A stretch of 64,000 nucleotides of DNA from Oscillospiraceae bacterium (GTDB lineage Bacteria > Bacillota > Clostridia > Oscillospirales > CAG-272): NCBI GenBank assembly GCA_015063795.1, contig SVTL01000008.1, positions 27,469 to 91,468 on the forward strand, in the 5' to 3' direction. Position numbers and translations under genes: made by a program. Below are positions 8,373-17,377 of this stretch, piece by piece. How positions within the stretch are numbered: the first letter of the stretch is position 1; each line of letters starts with the position of its first letter. The notes under the pieces were generated by a model, which was given only the letters and a program-made list of their open reading frames with translations, was not told where the DNA came from and made no database searches.

Positions 8373-8939
8373 ATGAAAAAGATCATTGCACTTCTTCTTT
8401 GCTTTTGCATGACGATGCCCCTGATCGCTTGCAGCGAACCCGAAAAAGCCGAGGACACCCTGCAGCAGACCGCAACGGATGCCAACAGCATCAGCCAACC
8501 GGCCGAAGCTCCGGCAACCTCCGAAGCAGAGGAAAGCCGGACATCGGAAAAAGAAACCGAGAGCACGGAACCCGCTGCCCCCTCCGACGGCTTCGTTTCT
8601 GTCAATGTGACCATCGACGGCGTTCCGGAGGAATGGAAAAAAGGGATCGGTCAGCAAACCGCGGCCATCCGTGACGATGCCTACATCGGAACCACCTACA
8701 AGGACACAGCCTCTGTCGTTTCCGGCTATTTCTTTTTTGTGGGAATCGAGGCGACCGAGGACGATTACATGAAGCTGCTGGACTATTTCGACAAGCTGAC
8801 CTACACCGACCGCAGCCAACAGGAATTGCCCTACGGTTACGAAACGGTTTACACCTGTGAGTGGGGAAACTGCCAGGTGAGACACAACAAAGAAGATGCC
8901 TCCGTCCACGTTTCCTGGCGGACATTCAAAAACGCTTGA
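8373..8939 (+). CDS. Lipoprotein of unknown function, 188 aa
   Basis: The track frame runs into the previous gene; the plausible start is ATG 8373 with GTGAGG upstream. MKKIIALLLCFCMTMPLIAC is a lipoprotein signal peptide with lipobox LIAC, so the mature protein is anchored outside the membrane by Cys20. Residues 21-75 are a Glu/Ser/Thr/Ala-rich linker. The rest (about 80-188) is a small soluble domain I do not recognise, with two Cys near the C-terminus (YTCEWGNCQ). A strong terminator follows. Confidence 0.8.
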   Translation: MKKIIALLLCFCMTMPLIACSEPEKAEDTLQQTATDANSISQPAEAPATSEAEESRTSEKETESTEPAAPSDGFVSVNVTIDGVPEEWKKGIGQQTAAIRDDAYIGTTYKDTASVVSGYFFFVGIEATEDDYMKLLDYFDKLTYTDRSQQELPYGYETVYTCEWGNCQVRHNKEDASVHVSWRTFKNA

Positions 8940-8976
8940 TGAAAAGCCGCCGCTGAAACCATCCTGCAGCAACTGC

Positions 8977-9010
8977 AAAACCGCTTGCCAACAAAGCAAG
9001 CGGTTTTTTC
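8977..9010 (+). terminator. Rho-independent terminator
   Basis: Perfect stem AACCGCTTGC / GCAAGCGGTT followed by TTTT, about 40 bases after the lipoprotein stop. Confidence 0.9.
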
Positions 9011-9019
9011 ATCCTTTTT

Positions 9020-9163
9020 CATGAGCCGCAGGCTCAATTCATGGCAAAGCGCAATTCATGCGCGAAGCGCCCCGATTCCTTTTCGCTCGGCATTGACAAT
9101 TCTGTTTGCAGCGGCGGGAGCAAGACGACCGCCCTGCGTCGTTCACGTCCGAGAAGCGTCAAT
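9020..9163. repeat. Degenerate linker-hairpin array plus CGGGAGCAAGACGACC element
   Basis: Contains GAGCCGCAGGCTC, GCAAAGC and GCGCGAAGCGC units with CAATTCATG linkers. It also holds CGGCGGGAGCAAGACGACCG, which recurs inverted in the tandem units at 35023-35244. Non-coding. Confidence 0.65.
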
Positions 9164-9370
9164 TCACTCGCCGTCAGGCGTACTTCCCTCCTCGGGCGGC
9201 GGAAGCTCGATCTCACCCTCCGCTTTTTCAAATTTCCGAATGGCCTGCCGCACCAAAAACAGGATCTGCCCGTTGGCCGACCGCCCGTAATATTTCGAAA
9301 TATAGTGCAGCTTATAATGCAATTCGGGATCGATCTCAATTCCCAAATGCTTGTTTTTCTTGTTCCTCAT
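9164..9370 (-). CDS. Small ribbon-helix-helix (Arc-like) DNA-binding protein, 68 aa
   Basis: Start ATG 9370 (MRNKKNKHLGIEID) chosen because GGAG lies seven bases upstream; the ATG two codons earlier would sit on top of it. The core LGIEIDPELHYKLHYISKYYGRSANGQILFLVRQAIRKFE has the beta strand, two-helix pattern of Arc/MetJ-type DNA-binding proteins with a Gly-Arg-Ser turn. A Pro/Glu-rich tail follows. Such small proteins are often repressors in mobile elements or toxin-antitoxin pairs, but no toxin gene is adjacent. It sits alone between two hairpin arrays. Confidence 0.7.
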   Translation of the reverse strand: MRNKKNKHLGIEIDPELHYKLHYISKYYGRSANGQILFLVRQAIRKFEKAEGEIELPPPEEGSTPDGE

Positions 9371-9391
9371 AGCCATCTCCGCAAAAAAATC

Positions 9392-9515
9392 TTATCACAT
9401 TCGGCGAAGCCGAATATATCACGCCCACAAAGTGGGCATATCACGTTGGCGAAGCCAACATATCACATTCGGCGAAGCCGAATACATCACGCCGAACGAA
9501 GTGAGGCACACCGCC
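9392..9515. repeat. Linker-hairpin array (ATATCAC linkers)
   Basis: ATTCGGCGAAGCCGAAT (twice), GCCCACAAAGTGGGC, GTTGGCGAAGCCAAC and GCCGAACGAAGTGAGGC hairpins separated by ATATCAC or TACATCAC linkers. It lies directly after the stop of the cysteine synthase homologue. Confidence 0.85.
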
Positions 9516-9526
9516 CCGTCCTACGG

Positions 9527-10531
9527 TCAGCGGATGGCCATGATGTCGGTGAGGACGATGTCCTTGGTCATATAGAAATCCTTATACTCCACATCGGCGG
9601 CATAGTCGGTGGAGAGATACTTCTTGTTGTCATCGGCAAAGACGGTGACGATGTTGGCATTCTGCCCCTGATAGAGACCGGCCTTCACCGCGCCGAGGAA
9701 ATTGGCACCCGAGGAAACGCCCACGCCGATGCCGAAGGTGGAGGCCAGCAGACGGGCCATGGCGATGGCGTCGCCGTCATCGACCGAGATGATGCCGTCC
9801 AGCGTATCCAGCTTGCACAGATCGGGGATGAACTCATCGGAAATGCCGAAGATGCGGTGCGTGCCGCACTTTTTGCCCGTGGACAGGGTGGGCGAATTCA
9901 TCGGCTCCAGCGGATAGACGCGGCAGGCGGGATTGGCCTCACGCAGACGGCGGCCGATGCCCATGACCGTTCCGCCCGTGCCGACACCGGCCACGATACC
10001 GTCGGCCTTCAGCCCAAGCGACTCCATCTGACGGACGATCTCAAGACCGGTGGTCAGATAATGGGCATTGGAATTCTCCTCGTTGGAGAACTGGCGGGGC
10101 AGATAGACTCCGCCGCCCGCGGCCAGCTCCTCGGTTTTTTGGATCGAGCCGAGGAAGCCCCCCTCCTCACGGGAGACCAGACGCACCTCCGCGCCAAAGC
10201 TCTTCATGATCTGGATCCGCTCTCTGGTCATCCAGTCGGGCATATAGATCACAACCTTGTGTCCCAGCGCCGAGCCGATGGCCGAAAAGCTGATGCCCGT
10301 GTTGCCGCTGGTGGCCTCGCTGATCAGGTCGCCCTGACGGATCTCGCCGCTTTCATACGCTTTTTTCAGAATGTGCATCGCCACGCGGTCCTTGATGCTG
10401 CCGCTGAGATTGAAATACTCCGCCTTGGCGTACACGCGCCCGGGGCGCCCCTTATAGGTGTAAGAGATCGCCAGCAGGGGCGTGTTGCCGACCGCACCCT
10501 GCAGGCCCTTGAAAATTTTGTCCTTGTTCAT
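9527..10531 (-). CDS. PLP-dependent cysteine synthase family protein
   Basis: 334 aa from MNKDK at 10531 (GAAAGGG upstream). It belongs to the beta-substitution family of PLP enzymes (CysK/CysM/cystathionine beta-synthase). SGSIKDRVA carries the PLP lysine (about Lys47), SEATSGNTGIS is the substrate loop and GVGTGGTVMGIGR binds the PLP phosphate. The expected reaction is O-acetylserine plus sulfide to cysteine, but the C-terminal third (TGKKCGTHRIFGISDEFIP) differs from classical CysK, so another nucleophile or substrate is possible. It lies downstream of an esterase-like gene and ybaK on the same strand. Confidence 0.85.
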   Translation of the reverse strand: MNKDKIFKGLQGAVGNTPLLAISYTYKGRPGRVYAKAEYFNLSGSIKDRVAMHILKKAYESGEIRQGDLISEATSGNTGISFSAIGSALGHKVVIYMPDWMTRERIQIMKSFGAEVRLVSREEGGFLGSIQKTEELAAGGGVYLPRQFSNEENSNAHYLTTGLEIVRQMESLGLKADGIVAGVGTGGTVMGIGRRLREANPACRVYPLEPMNSPTLSTGKKCGTHRIFGISDEFIPDLCKLDTLDGIISVDDGDAIAMARLLASTFGIGVGVSSGANFLGAVKAGLYQGQNANIVTVFADDNKKYLSTDYAADVEYKDFYMTKDIVLTDIMAIR

Positions 10532-10606
10532 AAAAATGATAACCCTTTCGTGTTGCAAAAAAAACAATCGATGCTGACAGTATATGCAAAACCGATGACA
10601 ATCCAC

Positions 10607-11656
10607 TCATCGGTTCAGATGCTCAAAGAAGAACTGCAAGCCCTCATCCGAATCGGACAGCTTGTGTCCGCCGTCATAGCAGCAGAAGCGGACCTTCTCC
10701 TCCGCATTCGCCGCCTGATAATAAGGAAGCAGCTTTTCAAACTCCCTCTCCGCCGAATCGGGGGCAAAGAAGCAGTCGGTTTTTCCCACCTCCACATACA
10801 GCGCGCGCGGACAGACCAAGGCTGCGGTCTCCGCATCGCCGAAGCGCTCGAACAGCCCGCCGTAGACCATCTCGATGCGCGGATAGCGGAAGCGGTCGTT
10901 GAAAAAGCAGGAGGAATAGACCGCCTTAATACGCGTGTCGCAGGCGGCGGTCATCAGCGAAAAATAAGCGCCGTAGGAGATGCCGATCATGCCGATGCGC
11001 GTTTCATCGATGTAAGGCTGGGCGCAGAAGGTGTCCATACACCGCCGCAGGCAGACGATCTCCAGCGCATTGATCGACTGGCCGCCCATCCGCAGACGGG
11101 CATCGAACTCACAGCGGTCGATCTTCGGTCCGAACTCGCGCCCGTTCCACATCAGTGTCTGGGGAACAAAGACCGCCGCGCCGTACGGCAGGAGCCTTTT
11201 GACCATATGCGAATAAAAATTGGGCTGATAGATATCGCTTGCCAGCTCGGGCGTTCCCTCAAAGCCGTGCATGGCGATGACCAGCGGGCTTTTCTTCCCC
11301 GCCGCAGCACCCTTCTGCACGCTTTTGGGCAGAAAGAGCAGACCGCAGAGCCCGATTCCCTCCCACGCTTCCACGCGCAGACGGAAGATGTCGGTGTCGG
11401 CATCGCCGTACAGATGCGTGAGGCGGTAGGGGCAGACGGCAGGCGTGTATTCATCCAGCGGATGGGAGAGCAAAGAGAGAAAGTCACGGCGATAGGATTC
11501 GCGGTCGGCGGTCATTTTCGCCGCGTCCACATAGCCCGCCCGCTTTTGCTCGGCCTTCACGCGAAGCGTTTCGGCATAGGCAGACAGATCGTCGGCATAT
11601 CCCTGTCGGAAGGGGCGCGCCTTGTCCCTCTGCTCGGTGTAGGTGTATTCGGTCAT
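10607..11656 (-). CDS. Alpha/beta hydrolase (dienelactone hydrolase / acetyl-esterase type)
   Basis: 349 aa from ATG 11656, with AAAAGGAAGC upstream; the track start is 23 codons earlier in low-complexity DNA. PLVIAMHGFEGTP forms the oxyanion region, GISYGAYF is the nucleophile elbow with the catalytic Ser, and CCYDGGHKLSD near the C-terminus supplies the His. No signal peptide, so cytoplasmic. The N-terminal 110 residues precede the core, as in large esterases acting on acylated sugars or antibiotics. Substrate unknown. It probably shares a transcript with ybaK upstream and the PLP enzyme downstream. Confidence 0.8.
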   Translation of the reverse strand: MTEYTYTEQRDKARPFRQGYADDLSAYAETLRVKAEQKRAGYVDAAKMTADRESYRRDFLSLLSHPLDEYTPAVCPYRLTHLYGDADTDIFRLRVEAWEGIGLCGLLFLPKSVQKGAAAGKKSPLVIAMHGFEGTPELASDIYQPNFYSHMVKRLLPYGAAVFVPQTLMWNGREFGPKIDRCEFDARLRMGGQSINALEIVCLRRCMDTFCAQPYIDETRIGMIGISYGAYFSLMTAACDTRIKAVYSSCFFNDRFRYPRIEMVYGGLFERFGDAETAALVCPRALYVEVGKTDCFFAPDSAEREFEKLLPYYQAANAEEKVRFCCYDGGHKLSDSDEGLQFFFEHLNR

Positions 11657-11761
11657 GGAAATTGCTTCCTTTTCGGCGTTTTGGAGTGGTTTTTGCGGTT
11701 GATGCTTGCGGTTTGTGCTTCGCAAACGGTTGCTTTGCGGGTTGCGGCTTTGAGACTGTGT

Positions 11762-12241
11762 TTATTCGCCGCTTTCGTTCTTGATCAGATCGGCATACTC
11801 AAAGCGGATCAGCTTTCCCAGATTCTCCGCGGACGTTTCGATCTGCAGGCCGATGCGCCCGCCGCTGAAGCAGATGGTCTCATACGAGGAAGCGGTTTGG
11901 TGCAGGACGGTGCGGAAAAACTTCTTCATCCCGATGGGCGAGCAGCCGCCGTGGATGTATCCGGTCAGAGGCAGCAGCTCCTTGGATTTCACCATCTCCA
12001 CCGCCTTTTCCCCCACCGTCTTCGCCGCCTTTTTCAGGTCCAGCTCCTCCTGCACGGGGATGACGAACACATAATGGCTTCCGCTTTTGCCCACGGTCAC
12101 CAGCGTTTTGAACACGACCTCCAACGGCCGTCCGATGGCGTGCGCCACCTCAACACCGCTGACCACATTGTCATATTCATGCGTCTCATATCGGATCTTT
12201 TTTCCGTCCAAAAGACGCATGGCGTTTGTTTTGTCTGCCAT
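11762..12241 (-). CDS. ybaK: Cys-tRNA(Pro) deacylase YbaK
   Basis: 159 aa, standard length. YbaK/EbsC proteins hydrolyse Cys-tRNA(Pro) made in error by prolyl-tRNA synthetase. The conserved catalytic lysine is in EVVFKTLVTV (about Lys46), followed by the family strand HYVFVIPV and the glycine-rich region YIHGGCSPIGMKK. The gene is complete with MADKTNAMRLLDG at the start, as in clostridial homologues. It lies between the DUF5722-like gene and the hydrolase on the same strand. Confidence 0.92.
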   Translation of the reverse strand: MADKTNAMRLLDGKKIRYETHEYDNVVSGVEVAHAIGRPLEVVFKTLVTVGKSGSHYVFVIPVQEELDLKKAAKTVGEKAVEMVKSKELLPLTGYIHGGCSPIGMKKFFRTVLHQTASSYETICFSGGRIGLQIETSAENLGKLIRFEYADLIKNESGE

Positions 12242-12298
12242 CGATAACCTCTTTTTCGGCGGTTTTTCCGCCGTTCGGGTGTTTTTTTGTTTGACTTG

Positions 12299-15200
12299 TT
12301 ACTCCTCGCGCCGCCAGGTCCCCGAGCGGAGCATCAGCAGGCTGAAGGTGAGAACGATGACCACGATCAGCGACCAGACCAGCAGCTTGTTGTCGGGGGA
12401 AAGGAAGGCATACTCTCCCTCCCCGGCGGCAGGGGTGAAGAAGGCGGTCAGTTCCTCGTCGGTCAGCGTCGGCGAGAGCAGGTCAAAGCTGCTCAGCACC
12501 GCCAGCGGCTCGCCCAAAGGAGCGCCGTCCGCCGCGCGAAGCTCAACGGTGATGCGGTCGATGGCCGAGGCGCGCTCAAAGCCGGACAGGTCACAGACGA
12601 AATCCGACCAATCGCCCACGCTCACACCGCCCTCGTAAGCGGCGATGTCCTTGCCCGCATGGAAGGAAACGCGCAGGATCGCGCGGTCGGTCTTTTCGGG
12701 GAGGGAGGCCACGCTGGCCTCAAAGGAAACGGCAGGCGCGCTTGACAGATCCAGAGGCGAGGAGAGAAGGACCTGTATGCTGCCCGGTCCGGAGGGAGTG
12801 AAGATCAGAAGCTCCTCTTTGCCCAGCAGATCCTGTCCGCCCTCTATTGAGAGAATGCTCTCACCGGCGGCAAACCCATCGGTATCGGCGGCAAAATCGA
12901 AGAGGCGGAAGCGCCCGGTCACGTCAAAGGCGGGATAGGATAGTGCGCTCTGCTCGGTGAACAGACGGCTTCGCAAAAGCGGGAAGGCTTCGGCGGCCTC
13001 CTTGCCGAGGTAAGGTGTCAGCACCTCGCTTGCCTTCAGCGTATCCAGATACAGCGCGGCGGAGGCATTCAGCGAACGGCTGTCGGTGATGAAATAGAGA
13101 AGCGCATCGGCCGAGGCAAACACGCCGTAGGATTCAATGTACCGCTTGGTGGACTCCTCCTCGGGGAAGGGCGCGGTGTTGACCGTATGCTCATCGACGA
13201 TCAGCGTCCGCTCAAAGGGCAGAAGCGCATCGCGGAAGGCCTCATAGCCCTCGTTGTCACGGATGGCGAACGGATCGGAGCAGATGCCCCACGCAAAGGG
13301 AGTGGAGGCGTTTGTCAGCCCCTCCAGATAAGAGAGCAGCGTGAGCGAATCGGCATACATCAGCGTTCCCGCAGGGGAGAAGGAGAACACATCGCCCGAC
13401 ACCGAGGCAAACACCGCCTCCGACAGTCCGCGGCTCTCGCAGGAGATCCAGAGCAGCCGCAGCGCCGAGGCATACGCCGACGCAAAGACATCGATGCCGC
13501 TGCGCCCCACGCTGTAACGGCTGCCCCAGTCGTTGACGCAGTCGCCCAGCACATAGCGCCCGATCAGCCCCTGCCCGCTTCCGTTGTATCGGGTGAGCAG
13601 GAAGTCGCAGATGGCGCGGAAATAGACAAGTCCGTTTTCATCGGCGGTGTTGAAAGCGCCGTATGCACCCGAAACCGAAGACGGATGAAGCAGCAGGCGG
13701 TCGATGCGCTCGTCCCCCGCGCTTTTGACGGTCAGACGGGCCACCGCCTCACAGCCGATGCCGTCATAGCTCTTCACCAGACGGTCCAGCTCCTCCACAT
13801 AGGCTTCGGAAAAATACACATTCTCGCCGTCCACACTCACACTGTACCGCGAAGCGCCGAGGGTGATCAGCTTTTCGCACTCGACGGCAAAGGAGACCGC
13901 CGACGCCCCGAAGGCGATCAGCTCGCTGCGCGTGCGGGAGGAAAAGCCCTTGGGCGTGGTGTCGGGACGGACAACGGTGCTCTCCGCCAGCACCGAGGGA
14001 TTGGAGATATACTTGGCGTTGTCGATCAGCGTCAGACGGCGTCCGTCGCTGTACGCCACAAGAAACTTGGAAAACAAACGGCTTCGCCCGCTTGCATCGT
14101 ACAAGGGAAAGCGGAAGGTGAACTCCTCGGACAGCTCGGAAACGGCCAGCGGCACATAGGTCAGCAGGGGGGAGGTGGATTCGTCCTCATACGCCGCCAG
14201 CTCATACAGCATCAGCGAGCCGCCCTCAAACGCCGTCAGGTCCAGCCGTCCGCTCAGCACCACGTCCTCCTTGGAGGTGGAGATCAGACAGGAGCTGACC
14301 TGCCCTGCCTCGCTGACGATGGGAGTGAACACCGACAGGGGCGCGAAGGAATAGAGCGTCACCTGCCCTTTCAGATTCTCGCCGTGAAAGACCACGCGGA
14401 TCTCGTCGACGGTCTCATTCGGCAGCTCAAACACCGCCGAGCGGATGGTGTCGCCGTAAAGCGTGCAGTCCACCCTGCGGTCGCGGGAAAAGACGGGGGA
14501 GGCGGTGGTGGAATAATAGACCTCAATGCTCTCGGGCTCAAGGTCGGTGGAAAAGGACAGCCGGTTCTTGCGCGAGGAGGACAAAAAGCCGACGGTCTGA
14601 ACATAGGGATCGCTTCCGTCCAGCGTGAAGGTATAGCCGTCATCGCCCTTGACCGCCTCGCCCCCCGCAGACACGGAAAAGGAATCGGCAAGGAAGTTCA
14701 GCGAGGAGAGCAGGTCCTCCGAATAGGACAGCGCCAGCGAATCCAGCGAAAAGATGAAGTTGACAAGAGGCTGCTCGCCCCCGTTCTGAAAGAGGATGCG
14801 AACGCCGCGGATGGCCGTATCGCCCGTCAGCTCCGACAGGTCGGCGATGAGCGTGTTGCCCACGCCGGGTGTCAGAAAGGTGTTGTATTCCCATTCGCCC
14901 CCATCGGTGAGAAGCGTCATCCGAACAGGGATCAGCGTATTCCCCGCCGACTGGCAGGAGGCATAGCAGAACAGCGAATCGAATTCCGACAGATCGGCGT
15001 GGATATCCAGCTCCTTTTCCACAAAGCACCATTCTCCGCTCTGCAGGAAGGGCACCACGCCCATGGCCATGCCCCGTCCGCTGACCGGCAGATAGGGCGG
15101 GAAATCGGTTTGGGAGACCGCAGACAGCGAGACGACATTGGAGGAGGTGGTCAGCGAACCGGTGTTCTCAAAATCCTCCAGAAGAAAATCGGCATACCGC

Positions 15201-15328
15201 GGCAGAAGCGACGGATCGGTTGCCTCTAAGCTATGGGCATTCAGCGCCGACACGCACACGCTTCCCAGCAGCCCCAGCAGAAGCAGCACCGGCATCACGA
15301 TGAGCATTCTCTTTTTCACGTCTCTCAC
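12299..15328 (-). CDS. Large exported, membrane-anchored DUF5722-like protein, 1009 aa
   Basis: An N-terminal signal/anchor (MLIVMPVLLLLGLLGSVCV) and a C-terminal helix (LLVWSLIVVIVLTFSLLML) followed by RRE suggest a surface protein tethered at its C-terminus. Residues about 50-440 look like beta-rich carbohydrate-binding modules. Residues about 480-800 resemble the DUF5722 glycoside-hydrolase-like TIM barrel: a YVLG(D)CVNDW motif where family members usually carry GNEV, then YASALRLLW. The last 170 residues form another beta module. The usual Asn-Glu pair seems to be Asp-Cys here, so it may be an inactive, binding-only relative. It has a perfect sigma-A promoter and stands alone. Confidence 0.65.
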   Translation of the reverse strand: MRDVKKRMLIVMPVLLLLGLLGSVCVSALNAHSLEATDPSLLPRYADFLLEDFENTGSLTTSSNVVSLSAVSQTDFPPYLPVSGRGMAMGVVPFLQSGEWCFVEKELDIHADLSEFDSLFCYASCQSAGNTLIPVRMTLLTDGGEWEYNTFLTPGVGNTLIADLSELTGDTAIRGVRILFQNGGEQPLVNFIFSLDSLALSYSEDLLSSLNFLADSFSVSAGGEAVKGDDGYTFTLDGSDPYVQTVGFLSSSRKNRLSFSTDLEPESIEVYYSTTASPVFSRDRRVDCTLYGDTIRSAVFELPNETVDEIRVVFHGENLKGQVTLYSFAPLSVFTPIVSEAGQVSSCLISTSKEDVVLSGRLDLTAFEGGSLMLYELAAYEDESTSPLLTYVPLAVSELSEEFTFRFPLYDASGRSRLFSKFLVAYSDGRRLTLIDNAKYISNPSVLAESTVVRPDTTPKGFSSRTRSELIAFGASAVSFAVECEKLITLGASRYSVSVDGENVYFSEAYVEELDRLVKSYDGIGCEAVARLTVKSAGDERIDRLLLHPSSVSGAYGAFNTADENGLVYFRAICDFLLTRYNGSGQGLIGRYVLGDCVNDWGSRYSVGRSGIDVFASAYASALRLLWISCESRGLSEAVFASVSGDVFSFSPAGTLMYADSLTLLSYLEGLTNASTPFAWGICSDPFAIRDNEGYEAFRDALLPFERTLIVDEHTVNTAPFPEEESTKRYIESYGVFASADALLYFITDSRSLNASAALYLDTLKASEVLTPYLGKEAAEAFPLLRSRLFTEQSALSYPAFDVTGRFRLFDFAADTDGFAAGESILSIEGGQDLLGKEELLIFTPSGPGSIQVLLSSPLDLSSAPAVSFEASVASLPEKTDRAILRVSFHAGKDIAAYEGGVSVGDWSDFVCDLSGFERASAIDRITVELRAADGAPLGEPLAVLSSFDLLSPTLTDEELTAFFTPAAGEGEYAFLSPDNKLLVWSLIVVIVLTFSLLMLRSGTWRREE

Positions 15329-15374
15329 GTCCTTTCTCCTCGGCCTCCCGTTTGGTTTTCATCGGTATTCTATC

Positions 15375-15403
15375 ATTATACCATACCGATCCCGCTCTGT
15401 CAA
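15375..15403 (-). promoter_or_regulatory. Consensus promoter of the DUF5722-like gene
   Basis: Minus strand TTGACA, 17 bases, TATAAT, about 50 bases before the start codon. Confidence 0.88.
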
Positions 15404-15431
15404 ACAATTTCAAGCAATTTTCCAAAAAGGA

Positions 15432-15460
15432 ATGACAAAAGCGAAAAGATGTGGTAAAAT
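15432..15460 (+). promoter_or_regulatory. Promoter of the RlmL-like methyltransferase gene
   Basis: ATGACA, 17 bases, TAAAAT, about 57 bases before the start codon and back to back with the preceding promoter. Confidence 0.65.
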
Positions 15461-15516
15461 AGGAAAAGAGCGGGCGGAAACACGCCCGTAATGCCACCGA
15501 AAGCGGGGATTTTTCC

Positions 15517-16638
15517 ATGGAATCGATCGAATACGTTGCCACCTGTCTCTTTGGGCTGGAAAAATTTGTGGGAGAGGAGATCGAGGAGCTGGGGTATGAA
15601 AAGACCGAGGTCATCGACGGGCGCGTCTCCTTCAAGGGCGGCATCGACGCCATCGCCCGCTGCAACATCGGTCTGCGAACCGCCGAGCGTCTCTATCTGA
15701 AAATGGGCTCCTTCCCCGCCCGTACCTTCGACGAGCTGTTTGAAAACACCAAAGCCCTCCCTTGGGAAAACTGGATCGGGCAGGACGACGCCTTCCCCGT
15801 CAGCGGCCACTCCATCAAATCGGCGCTCTTCAGCCTGCCCGACTGTCAGAGCATCGTGAAAAAGGCCATCGTGGACCGCCTCTCCGCCGAATACGGCATC
15901 CGCTGGTTCAATGAGGAGGGCGCGAAAATGAAGGTGGAATTTTTCATCCTCAACGACAAAGCCACGCTGATGATCGACACCTCGGGCGTTCCGCTTCACA
16001 AGCGCGGATACCGTCCCGCTGCCGGCGCCGCCCCTCTGCGCGAAACGCTGGCCGCCGCGATGGTCAAGCTCTCCCGTCCGCGGGAAAACGTGCTGTTATG
16101 GGATCCCTTCTGCGGCTCGGGCACCATCGCCATCGAGGCCGCCTGTCTGATGACCGGCACCTCCCCCGGTGTGGGAAGGCGATATGCCGCCGAGGACTTT
16201 TTCGACGTGCCCGAGTCGGTGTGGGTGCGTGCCCGCGAGGAGGCTCTCGACCGCGTTCACAAAACCGAGTTTGAAGCCTTCGCCAGCGACATCGATCCGC
16301 AGATGGTGGAGATGGCAAAAGCAAACGTCTCCCGCGCGGGGATGGACAAGGTGGTCAAATGCTTCGTCAAGGATGCACTCACCATCGAAAAATCCGACCG
16401 CCGCGGCACCATCGTCTGCAATCCGCCCTACGGCGAGCGTCTGATGACGCCGATCGAGGTCTCGCGTCTCTACCGCGGCATGGGCAGGACCTTCTCTTCC
16501 CTCGCCCCTTGGCAGATCTACATCCTCTCCTCCGCCGACGACTTCGAGCATCTCTACGGTCAAAAGGCCGACAAGGTCAAGCGGATGTACAACGGCATGA
16601 TCAAGTGCGGTCTGTTCCAGTATTTCAAGCAGAAATAA
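15517..16638 (+). CDS. THUMP-domain class I SAM RNA methyltransferase (RlmL N-terminal/YpsC type)
   Basis: 373 aa. Residues 1-60 form the ferredoxin-like domain, about 60-160 the THUMP RNA-binding domain, and 175-373 the Rossmann methyltransferase domain with DPFCGSGTIAIEAA (SAM) and the catalytic NPPYGERL, typical of N2-guanine or amino-group RNA methylation. By size and architecture it matches the YpsC/RlmL N-terminal half, which makes m2G in 23S rRNA; the RlmK half is absent, as usual in Firmicutes. Substrate assignment is by family only. Start supported by a purine-rich GGGGATTTTTCC and conserved MESIEYVATC beginning. Confidence 0.88.
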   Translation: MESIEYVATCLFGLEKFVGEEIEELGYEKTEVIDGRVSFKGGIDAIARCNIGLRTAERLYLKMGSFPARTFDELFENTKALPWENWIGQDDAFPVSGHSIKSALFSLPDCQSIVKKAIVDRLSAEYGIRWFNEEGAKMKVEFFILNDKATLMIDTSGVPLHKRGYRPAAGAAPLRETLAAAMVKLSRPRENVLLWDPFCGSGTIAIEAACLMTGTSPGVGRRYAAEDFFDVPESVWVRAREEALDRVHKTEFEAFASDIDPQMVEMAKANVSRAGMDKVVKCFVKDALTIEKSDRRGTIVCNPPYGERLMTPIEVSRLYRGMGRTFSSLAPWQIYILSSADDFEHLYGQKADKVKRMYNGMIKCGLFQYFKQK

Positions 16639-16639
16639 A

Positions 16640-17060
16640 ACGGCGCAAAGCGCCTTTTGAACGTTTTTGAAGATTGTAAAGAAACTTTTTTCAAAAAGTT
16701 TCTTTACCGGGGGTGCGGGGGAAGCCCCCCGTCGCCGGCGTTTCTTTTTAGCGTATGCGAAGCATGCGCTGGCTTAGCTTTTTCTTTTCGCCTTCTGTCT
16801 GAAAAGAAAAAGCGTCTAACGATAACCGATAAATCAAAAAGCGGCGCAAAGCGCCGCGGATGGGCATGAACTGTCAGGGGTTTCACCCCCGAACCCCTGA
16901 CTTAGGTACCTTTTTGAAAAAAGGTACCTAAGAACCCCAAAAACTTTTAAAAAATGGCGCGAAGCGGCTTTTGAACGTTTTGGTCAAGCTTTTTCAAAAG
17001 CTTGCGGGGCGGAGGGGCAGCGCCCCCCGTTTCAGGTTTTCTGTTTTGCGAAGCAAAACC
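16640..17060. repeat. Block of long palindromic repeat elements
   Basis: No gene here. In order: GGCGCAAAGCGCC; an AAGAAACTTTTTTCAAAAAGTTTCTT palindrome; a GGGGGTGCGGGGGAAGCCCCCC hairpin; an AGCTTTTTCTTTTCGCC/AAAAGAAAAAGC pair; GGCGCAAAGCGCC; a CAGGGGTTTCACCCC element with the GGTACC arm pair; and AAGCTTTTTCAAAAGCTT. The first 105 bases recur near 20447. Some of these may terminate the methyltransferase transcript. Confidence 0.8.
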
Positions 17061-17203
17061 TCCTTTTCTCTTCTCTTTTCTCTCTTCTCTCTTCTCTTTT
17101 CTTTGGAAACGGCAATGTTCAGAGAAAAACGAAGAACGAAAAGAGAAAAGAGAAAAGAACAAAAAGAAACGACAACCTTCTTTCGAAAATTGCCGTTTCC
17201 TTC

Positions 17204-17279
17204 TGGAGCTGATGGGGGGATTCGAACCCCCGACCTGTTGATTACGAATCAACTGCTCTACCAACTGAGCCACATCAGC
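17204..17279 (-). tRNA. tRNA-Thr(CGT)
   Basis: The minus strand gives a complete cloverleaf: acceptor GCTGATG/CATCAGC, D-loop TGGCTCAGTTGGTAGAGCA, anticodon stem GTTGA/TCAAC with loop TTCGTAA (anticodon CGT), a T-stem of five G-C pairs (GGGGG/CCCCC) with TTCGAAT, and an encoded CCA. Length 76 with CCA. Threonine, codon ACG. Confidence 0.95.
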
Positions 17280-17377
17280 AACGTTTGCATTGGCTATTAT
17301 ATCACAATCCCCCTCTTTTGTCAACCACTATTTTCAATCTTTTCTTCTGAATCTTTTAAGGGAGTGTATGAAATAAC

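Noticed and set aside
9392-9515. CRISPR-like appearance of the hairpin arrays
   Set aside because: The constant part is only 7-9 bases, the variable parts are self-complementary and reused, unit length varies, and no cas gene is in the window.
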